NCBI GenBank assembly: GCA_016190535.1
Contig: JACPQK010000148.1
Span: 1 to 5,109 of the forward strand
Direction: 5' to 3'
Length of the DNA stretch: 5,109 bases
Source: Chloroflexota bacterium
GTDB lineage: Bacteria; Chloroflexota; Dehalococcoidia; JACPQK01
Shown here: positions 1 to 4,612 of the stretch, one piece after another
Layout of the letters: every line of letters begins with the position of its first letter
Numbering within the stretch: the first letter of the stretch is position 1
The notes under the pieces: model-generated
What the model was told of the DNA's origin: nothing
Databases searched by the model: none
What the model saw: the letters and a program-made list of their open reading frames with translations, nothing else
Translations under genes and position numbers: made by a program

Positions 1-1650
1 ACGGATGTCCTCATCCTGGGGGGTGGCCTCTCGGGCTGCGTAGCGGCCCTCAGGGCCCGGGAGCAAGGTGCTAAGGTTGTCCTGGTGGAGAAGGCCGGGG
101 TGCGGAGAAGCGGCTCCTCAGGCACCGGCAACCACTTCCTCACCACCTACCTTAACCAGGGAGAGCCCTGGGACACACCCCAAGCCTACAGCCAGTGGTA
201 TCACGACGTCCGCCACGGCCTGGTGGACCAGGGGGTGGTAGACAACCTGGTGGTAAAGAACCAGCCTGCTGTCGTGGCTTACATGGAGAAGCTGGGCATC
301 CCCCTCAAGGACCCAGAGACCGGCCAGTACCGCCGCATGGCCCGGCCCTGGACCGAAGATATCGCCGTAGTCGCTCCCTACAGGCCCTCCTACAGCGGCC
401 CCCGCTGCGTGGTCTACCATTTCCCCAAAGAAGGCACCAAGCCCATGCTGGCTGCCAAGGTGAGAGAAGCAGGGGCAGAGGTCCTGGAGAAGGTACACAT
501 CACCAGCCTGCTGATGTCCGGGGGCACCGCCGTAGGCGCTGTGGGCTTCCACAGCAGGACGGGCGATTTCTACACCTTCAAGGCCAAAGCAGTAATCCTG
601 GCCATGGGTTCCCGGCCCGGCACCGGTTGGGCGTTGGCCCTGAAGGCCGGGGCGGAGCTGGCCAACCTGGAGTTCCTCAGCGTCTTCTTTTACCCCAAGT
701 TCCATACTGCGGCCCAGGTCCTCTACGAGGTAGGCGGGATCATGCGTAACGCCCTGGGCGAACCCGTTGTGGAAAGGGAGGACCTCCCCGGCGAGCGGAG
801 CTTCGGGTACGGACTGATCGGCGCTGCCGCCCGGGAGGTAAATGCAGGAAGAGGGCCCCTCTACATGGACTGCCGCCACCTGCCCAAGGATTTTATGGAC
901 GCCATGGAGGGGAACCGGCTCCTGGATGCCCTCCAGTTGCGGGATTACCTCCAGGTCTGTGGCATTGACCTCAGCCAGCACCTGCTGGAGATGCAGATCA
1001 CTACCGGACGGGGGTCGGCCACAGGCTCCCCCAAGGGGGTCATCATCGATGAGAAGTGCCGGACGGCCGTTAAAGGGCTGTTCGTCACCGGAGACCTGGC
1101 CACCCCCAGCGACGCCCACTCCGGGGCCTGGACCACAGGCTATGTGGGCGGCGTGGAAGCGGCCCGCTACGCCGCCGAGGCTGGGGCTCCCAGGGCAGAC
1201 AAGGCCCAGGTCCAGGCCGAGAAGGAAAAGGCCTTTGCCCCCCTGGGCCGGAGGAGTGGCATGAGGGCGGGCGAGTTTAACGCCGCGGTGGAGCACTCTA
1301 TGAGCAACCACCTGGGCCAGGTGAGGACGGACCTGGGCCTGAAGAGCGCCCTCCTGGACTTCGAGAAGGCCGAGGAATATGCCCAGGGACTCAGGGCAGA
1401 GGACCTCCATGACCTGGTGAAGGTCCACACCGCCCGGGACATACTGCTCTTCAACCAGGCCATGACCCATGCCGCCCGGGAGAGGACGGAGAGCCGGTTT
1501 GGTTTTCTCATGTGCCACCACCGGGCCGACTTCCCCCAACGGGATGATGCCCAATGGTTCGGCGTATCCACCATTGTGAAGCGGGAGGGCGACAGGATCA
1601 TAGCCTCCCGTAAACCTCACAAGACCCAGCCCGTCAAGGTAACGTGGTAG
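1..1650 (+). CDS. FAD-dependent fumarate reductase/AprA-type flavoprotein subunit (5' end outside window)
   Basis: The frame is open from the first base, so the start lies upstream; 549 codons are visible before the TAG at 1648. The first residues form a dinucleotide-binding fold, LILGGGLSG (residues 4-12), ending in the acidic residue of LVEKA that usually contacts the FAD ribose. This is followed by RRSGSSGTGNHF, resembling the RSG...G segment of FAD_binding_2 flavoproteins. Further family-like marks are AKAVILAMGSRPG (from about nt 586), GRGPLYMD (residues 283-290), the FAD-contact segment GLFVTGD (359-365), and a C-terminal Succ_DH_flav_C-like helical region with ESR (497-499) and HHRADFPQRDD. 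Known members oxidise or reduce carbon-carbon bonds or, in AprA, adenylylsulfate. I see no specific substrate signature. The ferredoxin gene 14 bp downstream is probably its electron-transfer subunit. No signal peptide can be judged because the N-terminus is missing. The family call is firm; the reaction is unknown. Confidence 0.93.
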   Translation, partial: TDVLILGGGLSGCVAALRAREQGAKVVLVEKAGVRRSGSSGTGNHFLTTYLNQGEPWDTPQAYSQWYHDVRHGLVDQGVVDNLVVKNQPAVVAYMEKLGIPLKDPETGQYRRMARPWTEDIAVVAPYRPSYSGPRCVVYHFPKEGTKPMLAAKVREAGAEVLEKVHITSLLMSGGTAVGAVGFHSRTGDFYTFKAKAVILAMGSRPGTGWALALKAGAELANLEFLSVFFYPKFHTAAQVLYEVGGIMRNALGEPVVEREDLPGERSFGYGLIGAAAREVNAGRGPLYMDCRHLPKDFMDAMEGNRLLDALQLRDYLQVCGIDLSQHLLEMQITTGRGSATGSPKGVIIDEKCRTAVKGLFVTGDLATPSDAHSGAWTTGYVGGVEAARYAAEAGAPRADKAQVQAEKEKAFAPLGRRSGMRAGEFNAAVEHSMSNHLGQVRTDLGLKSALLDFEKAEEYAQGLRAEDLHDLVKVHTARDILLFNQAMTHAARERTESRFGFLMCHHRADFPQRDDAQWFGVSTIVKREGDRIIASRKPHKTQPVKVTW

Positions 1651-1654
1651 GGAG

Positions 1655-1659
1655 AGGAG
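1655..1659 (+). promoter_or_regulatory. ribosome binding site of the ferredoxin gene
   Basis: AGGAG, within the purine run GGAGAGGAG at 1651-1659, lies five bases before the ATG at 1665. It decides for that ATG over the in-frame GTG at 1644. It lies entirely in the short gap after the flavoprotein stop codon. Confidence 0.75.
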
Positions 1660-1664
1660 TCACT

Positions 1665-1880
1665 ATGCCACCCGTGATAGACCAGCAGAAATGCAATCTC
1701 TGTGGCCTCTGCGAAGAGGTCTGCCCCCACGATGTCCTCTACATGGACAAGGGCAAGCAACACATAGTGAGATACCCCCAGGACTGTGACCTCTGTGACG
1801 TTTGCCGCTGGGAGTGCCCGGAGAATGCCATCAGCCTTGACTTTCCCCTGAGCATAATCTCTAATCCGGTCACCCTCTAG
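1665..1880 (+). CDS. small 2x[4Fe-4S] ferredoxin, likely electron-transfer partner of the upstream flavoprotein
   Basis: This encodes 71 residues with two complete cluster motifs. C10, C13, C16 and C20 (CNLCGLCEEVCP) form the first, and C41, C44, C47 and C51 (CDLCDVCRWECP) the second. Each has the CxxCxxCxxxCP spacing of [4Fe-4S] dicluster ferredoxins. The ATG at 1665 is preferred because AGGAG at 1655-1659 sits five bases upstream. An in-frame GTG at 1644 would add seven residues and overlap the preceding gene, but has no better ribosome site. The gene follows the flavoprotein stop by 14 bp, so the two are surely co-transcribed and probably translationally coupled. AprB, the partner of AprA, has a similar dicluster core but a long C-terminal tail; here the protein ends about 20 residues after the last cysteine. 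It is probably cytoplasmic, with no signal peptide or membrane segment, and relays electrons between the flavoprotein and an unidentified donor or acceptor (inference). Confidence 0.93.
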   Translation: MPPVIDQQKCNLCGLCEEVCPHDVLYMDKGKQHIVRYPQDCDLCDVCRWECPENAISLDFPLSIISNPVTL

Positions 1881-1913
1881 TGCTTGGTAACGTCTATATT
1901 TGAGGAGGATCCC

Positions 1914-2039
1914 GTCATTGCGAGTCCCGACATTGCGAGTCCCGACAAGCCGGGACGAAGCAATTTCAACGCTTGCCCCCGAGGAGGTCTGGAGATTGCT
2001 TCGTCGTCCCGATGCTGCATCGTGACTCCTCGCAATGAC
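1914..2039. repeat. 126-bp palindromic repeat element (MITE/REP-like, GTCATTGCGAG ends)
   Basis: The outer ends are perfect 11-bp inverted repeats: GTCATTGCGAG at 1914-1924 and CTCGCAATGAC at 2029-2039. An inner pair is also perfect over 11 bp: GACGAAGCAAT at 1954-1964 and ATTGCTTCGTC at 1995-2005. Smaller local hairpins add structure: GTCCCG/CGGGAC at 1939-1944 and 1951-1956, and CGATG/CATCG at 2010-2014 and 2018-2022. The element fills most of the gap between the ferredoxin gene and the following oxidoreductase gene. This architecture is that of short non-autonomous palindromic repeats scattered in many bacterial genomes. I see no flanking target duplication. In the transcript it would fold into a long imperfect stem that could reduce read-through or alter mRNA stability, but it has no T-tract and is not a standard intrinsic terminator. 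It probably has no coding role. Confidence 0.8.
1916..1945 (+). repeat. perfect 15-bp tandem duplication within the palindromic element
   Basis: CATTGCGAGTCCCGA occurs at 1916-1930 and again immediately at 1931-1945 with no mismatch. It duplicates most of the left end of the palindromic element, so the right end CTCGCAATG can pair with either copy. Replication slippage is the simplest origin. Confidence 0.9.
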
Positions 2040-2107
2040 AGTTCCGCAAGATATTGCCGGGACGGGCCACTAGTAGCAGAAGCACCAGGTATCCCGCCGG
2101 AAATCGC

Positions 2108-2114
2108 GAGGTGA
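2108..2114 (+). promoter_or_regulatory. ribosome binding site of the OYE-type oxidoreductase gene
   Basis: GAGGTGA matches the extended Shine-Dalgarno consensus GGAGGTGA. It is slightly close to the ATG at 2116 (four bases after GAGG) and slightly far from the in-frame ATG at 2122 (ten bases after GAGG), so it does not settle which start is used. Confidence 0.5.
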
Positions 2115-2115
2115 A

Positions 2116-4119
2116 ATGCCCATGGCTGTAGAGTTCAAGTACCTGTTTACACCCCTGAAGATAGGGCCGGTTACGGTAAGGAACCGGCTGATGACCACCG
2201 CTCACATGAGTATGCTGGTGGACCCCATTGTGCCCCTGGGCCCTGGTTTCTACGGGGAGAGGTACGCCTGCTACCAGGCGGAGCGGGCCAAGGGGGGCAT
2301 CGGCCTCATTATCTACGGGCAGGTCGCCGTCCATCCCAGCACCGTATCCGGACATACCGGCATCGGCTACGATGAGAGGGCGATACCCGGCTTCCAGCTA
2401 GCCACCCGGATGATTCACGAGCACGGGGCCAAGACCTTCGCCCAACTCTACCACAACGGGCAGTTTGGCGCTGGCATTCAGTCGGGGCTTCTCTACCCGA
2501 AAGCGGCCCCCTGGGCGCCCTCGGCCAACCCCGCCTGGCTGAGCAGCGAGACCCCCAAAGAGGTGGAGGTGGAGGAACTCAAGGAGCTGGTCAGCTACTA
2601 CGGCAAGTGTGCTGCCATCGCCAAGGAAGGCGGCTTCGACGGCATCGAGGTACATAGCTGCCACGGCTACCTGCTGGAGCAGTTCCTCTCCCCCTTCATG
2701 AACACCCGTAAGGACGAGTACGGTGGCCCTCTGGAGAACCGGATGAGGCTACACCGGGAGAACATCGACTCTATCCGGGCCCAGGTGGGCAACAGCATGG
2801 CGCTGGGCCTCCGTATACCTGGGGACGAGTTCGTGGAGGGTGGTCTTTCCCCCGATGACCTGAGAGAGATTGCCCAGCGGCTGGAGGCCACCGGCCAGGT
2901 GGACTACGTCAGCGTCTCCGTGTCCCGGGGCCACGGCCCCGTGCCCACGCCTACCCTCTACGATCCCCAGGGTGTCTTCGTGCCCCTGGCCGCCCACGTC
3001 AAGGAGGGCGTCAGTATCCCGGTTTTTACCGTGGGACGTATTGTGGATCCCGTCATGGCGGAGAAGGTCCTGGCGGAGGGCCAGGCCGATATGGTAGCCA
3101 TGACCCGGGCCCATCTCGCCGACCCGGAGATTGGCAACAAGGCACGGGAGGGCCGGCTGGAGGACATCCGGCCCTGCGTGAGCTGCCATCAAGGGTGCCT
3201 GGGCTGGATAAACTCACCCCTTAACTGTGTGCAGAACCCGGAGGTGGCCAAGGAGAAAGAATGGGGCATCGGCACCCTGAAAGTGTCTGCGCAGAAGAAG
3301 CGGGTGCTGGTGGTGGGGGGAGGGCCGGGCGGCCTGGAGGCCGCCCGCATGGCCAGCCTCCGCGGCCATGAGGTAACGCTCTATGAGAAGGAGAACGAGC
3401 TGGGCGGCCAGATAAGGCTTGCCTGCCGGCTCCCGGGGCGGAATGACCTGGAGGACTTCGCCCGCTGGCGGCGTATCCAGGTGGAGAAGCAGGGGGTCAA
3501 GGTGGTGCTAGGCATGCAGGTGACTCCGGAGATGGTGGCAGAGCTCGCCCCCGATGCCGTTATCGTAGCCACGGGGTCATCCCCCATTCGCAACGGGTTC
3601 CAGGGCTGGACCCATGCCCCCATCGCCGGTTGGGAGCAGAGGAACGTGACCATCGTGGAGGACATCCTGCTGGGCAAGGCCCAGGTGGGCAATAGGGTGG
3701 TGGTCTACGATACTGACAACCACATCAAAGGCCCAGGCATCGCCGAGTACCTGGCCGGACAGGGTAAACAGGTTGAGCTGCTCACCCGTAACCTGCACAC
3801 TGGAGCAGCCCTGCCGCCGCGCATCCTGGGCCTGGTGCTGGGCCGGCTGGCCCACAAGGGTGTGAAGATTACCACCACCACAGAGCTGAGGCGGATAGTG
3901 GAGAACTCCGTAGTAGTCGCTGACCTGCTCACCGGCAAGGAAAGGACTATCGAGGCCGTGGACACCGTGGTGCTGGTAACAGGGAACAGCCCCCAGGCCA
4001 GCCTCTATTTTGCCTTGAAGGGCAAAGTCAGGGAGCTTTACAGGATAGGCGATTGCCAGGCCCCCTCCCGAGTGGACAAGGCTATTTACCAGGGTTACCA
4101 CGTGGGGAGAACGCTCTAG
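2116..4119 (+). CDS. Old Yellow Enzyme-type Fe-S flavoprotein (2,4-dienoyl-CoA reductase / trimethylamine dehydrogenase class)
   Basis: The protein has 667 residues, a normal length for this class. Domain 1 (about 5-340) is the FMN-binding TIM barrel. It contains FTPLKIGPVTVRNR near the N-terminus, AQLYHNG (109-115), an H180-S-C-H183-G-Y185 active-site motif followed by LLEQFLSP, VGR (306-308) and R331 in TRAHLADP at the FMN phosphate site. C354, C357, C361 and C371 are the expected single [4Fe-4S] cluster ligands. Domain 2 starts with VLVVGGGPGG (397-406) ending at E424, an FAD/ADP fold, with ATGSSP at 485-490. The inserted nucleotide-binding domain begins RVVVYDTDNH (527-536), and IGD (644-646) is a C-terminal FAD-type motif. 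Relatives reduce alpha,beta-unsaturated acyl compounds with NAD(P)H or dehydrogenate amines; substrate is undetermined. ATG 2116 is used; ATG 2122 is a close alternative. It probably functions with the redox genes upstream, though a repeat element separates them. Confidence 0.95.
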   Translation: MPMAVEFKYLFTPLKIGPVTVRNRLMTTAHMSMLVDPIVPLGPGFYGERYACYQAERAKGGIGLIIYGQVAVHPSTVSGHTGIGYDERAIPGFQLATRMIHEHGAKTFAQLYHNGQFGAGIQSGLLYPKAAPWAPSANPAWLSSETPKEVEVEELKELVSYYGKCAAIAKEGGFDGIEVHSCHGYLLEQFLSPFMNTRKDEYGGPLENRMRLHRENIDSIRAQVGNSMALGLRIPGDEFVEGGLSPDDLREIAQRLEATGQVDYVSVSVSRGHGPVPTPTLYDPQGVFVPLAAHVKEGVSIPVFTVGRIVDPVMAEKVLAEGQADMVAMTRAHLADPEIGNKAREGRLEDIRPCVSCHQGCLGWINSPLNCVQNPEVAKEKEWGIGTLKVSAQKKRVLVVGGGPGGLEAARMASLRGHEVTLYEKENELGGQIRLACRLPGRNDLEDFARWRRIQVEKQGVKVVLGMQVTPEMVAELAPDAVIVATGSSPIRNGFQGWTHAPIAGWEQRNVTIVEDILLGKAQVGNRVVVYDTDNHIKGPGIAEYLAGQGKQVELLTRNLHTGAALPPRILGLVLGRLAHKGVKITTTTELRRIVENSVVVADLLTGKERTIEAVDTVVLVTGNSPQASLYFALKGKVRELYRIGDCQAPSRVDKAIYQGYHVGRTL

Positions 4120-4170
4120 CGTTTAGCTGACCAAGTACACGTTCTTCGATTCCGAAGCAGCCAGAACAAG

Positions 4171-4192
4171 TCCCCTCTCCCTCGATGGGAGA
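4171..4192 (+). repeat. copy A of CTCTCCC-type hairpin repeat (short)
   Basis: TCTCCC at 4176-4181 and GGGAGA at 4187-4192 form a six-bp stem around TCGAT. The sequence resembles the arms of the two further copies downstream (CCTCCCC...GGGGAGG and CCTCTCCC...GGGAGAGG), so it is read as a partial or decayed member of the same repeat family. Confidence 0.5.
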
Positions 4193-4245
4193 TGGTCGCG
4201 TTTGGTAATGGCTCTACTACCCGCCAGGGGATTGTTTACCCTCCC

Positions 4246-4254
4246 CCTTGACGG
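4246..4254 (+). repeat. left copy of 9-bp putative target-site duplication
   Basis: CCTTGACGG here is identical to 4421-4429 on the other side of the inserted element. In the restored site this sequence spans the hairpin loop and the adjoining arm bases. Confidence 0.65.
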
Positions 4255-4420
4255 AGCTTTGCCTCAAAAGGTCAAGGAGACACCGTTTTCTGTCATTCTG
4301 AGTCCTTCCGCAGAAGGACGAAGAATCCGTACCCTGGCGAAATGCCCTTCCAGGGGCTGCGGATTCTTCGGTCGTCCTTCGCCGGAAGGGATCCCTCAGC
4401 ATGACATTTGAGGCAAGGCT
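4255..4420. mobile_element. 166-bp MITE-like insertion with 14-bp terminal inverted repeats
   Basis: The ends AGCTTTGCCTCAAA (4255-4268) and TTTGAGGCAAGGCT (4407-4420) are inverted repeats matching at 13 of 14 positions. They are flanked by a perfect 9-bp direct repeat CCTTGACGG at 4246-4254 and 4421-4429, the mark of a target-site duplication. An alternative reading takes 16-bp ends (GGAG... to ...CTCC, 15 of 16 matching) with a 5-bp duplication TTGAC; the sequence alone does not decide. The interior has a 22-bp asymmetric segment (4269-4290) and then a long imperfect palindrome. No transposase is encoded, so any movement would depend on an enzyme supplied in trans. The host site is a hairpin repeat. 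Confidence 0.7.
4291..4406. repeat. 116-bp imperfect palindrome (GTCATTCTGAG-type ends) inside the insertion
   Basis: TGTCATTCTGAG (4291-4302) pairs with CTCAGCATGACA (4395-4406) at 11 of 12 positions. The arms continue through TCCTTCCG...GAAGGACGAAGAATCCG (4303-4329), opposed by CGGATTCTTCG...GTCCTTCGCCGGAAGGGAT (4360-4392), with small bulges. The centre is a CCCTGG/CCAGGG stem (4332-4337, 4350-4355) with a 12-base loop. The whole could fold as one long cruciform or RNA hairpin. Its end and arm motifs resemble the palindrome at 1914-2039, suggesting a shared repeat superfamily with different subtypes. Its right end abuts the outer terminal repeat directly, whereas the left is separated from it by 22 bases. 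Confidence 0.75.
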
Positions 4421-4429
4421 CCTTGACGG
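4421..4429 (+). repeat. right copy of 9-bp putative target-site duplication
   Basis: CCTTGACGG directly follows the right terminal inverted repeat of the insertion and is identical to 4246-4254. Confidence 0.65.
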
Positions 4430-4471
4430 GGAGGGCTAGGGTGGGGGTGAACGATAGGGCAGTCCAGAGAG

Positions 4472-4512
4472 CCCCCTCACCTTAATCCTCTCCCGCCAGG
4501 GGAGAGGATAGT
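4472..4512 (+). repeat. copy C of CTCTCCC-type hairpin repeat
   Basis: A CCCCCTCACCTTA arm (4472-4484) leads into a perfect ten-bp stem ATCCTCTCCC (4485-4494) / GGGAGAGGAT (4500-4509) with the five-base loop GCCAG. This is the best-preserved copy of the family here, in opposite orientation to copy B. It lies about 100 bp downstream of the permease stop. It could slow transcription from either side, but neither strand has a following T-tract, so it is not called a terminator. Confidence 0.75.
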
Positions 4513-4612
4513 GTCGGTGCGCCTGTCTCTGCAACGAAGTACCCGCCGCCAGCCGCGCTCCCGTGGTATTAGTCAACCCCTGGCCTGGTGCGGAACTCCG
4601 CCCGGACCGTCC

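Larger units (their letters stand above)
4239..4451 (-). repeat. copy B of CTCTCCC-type hairpin repeat, interrupted by an insertion
   Basis: Removing 4255-4420 plus one copy of the 9-bp direct repeat joins CCCTCCCCC (4239-4247) to GGGGAGGG (4428-4435) across TTGAC. This rebuilds a compact hairpin of the same design as the neighbouring copies. The tail AGGGTGGGGGTGAA (4438-4451) is the complement of the TTCACCCCCACCCT arm, placing this copy on the − strand, opposite to copy C. The reconstruction is an inference from the sequence, but one that explains the flanking bases well. Confidence 0.65.
4120..4612. other. 493-bp non-coding convergent intergenic region filled with repeats
   Basis: This stretch lies between the end of the + strand oxidoreductase gene and the end of the − strand permease gene. 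No frame shows a recognisable protein; the short open frames are read through palindromes. I see no tRNA or canonical terminator with a T-tract. The content is repetitive: a short CTCTCCC hairpin at 4171-4192, a split repeat copy with an insertion at 4239-4451, and another hairpin copy at 4472-4512. The final 100 bases (4513-4612), just beyond the permease stop, show nothing I can name. The strong hairpins may serve as bidirectional transcription barriers, which is inference. Confidence 0.8.

Noticed and set aside
118..1620. 500-codon open frame on the − strand opposite the flavoprotein gene
   Set aside because: It is an antisense shadow produced by GC-biased codons. Its translation is rich in Gly/Pro/His with no recognisable domain, while the + strand frame has clear FAD motifs.
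1895..1900. TATATT as a possible −10 promoter box upstream of the OYE-type gene
   Set aside because: It stands out in the GC-rich background, but no −35-like sequence lies at suitable spacing (1872-1877 reads ACCCTC). Not enough to call a promoter.
1884..2114. 76-codon + strand open frame between the ferredoxin and OYE-type genes
   Set aside because: It is read through the palindromic element; the repeated IASPD comes from the 15-bp tandem duplication. No ribosome site or domain supports it.
4144..4157. CTTCG-ATTC-CGAAG hairpin just after the OYE-type gene as a terminator
   Set aside because: The stem is only five bp and no T-tract follows, so it is not a credible intrinsic terminator.
4202..4411. 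Small open frames on both strands across 4202-4411
   Set aside because: Both run through the inverted-repeat insertion and contain no recognisable protein signature.
4239..4509. CRISPR array in the repeat-rich convergent region
   Set aside because: The repeats are inverted, of different sequence and irregularly spaced, with no regular direct repeat-spacer pattern.
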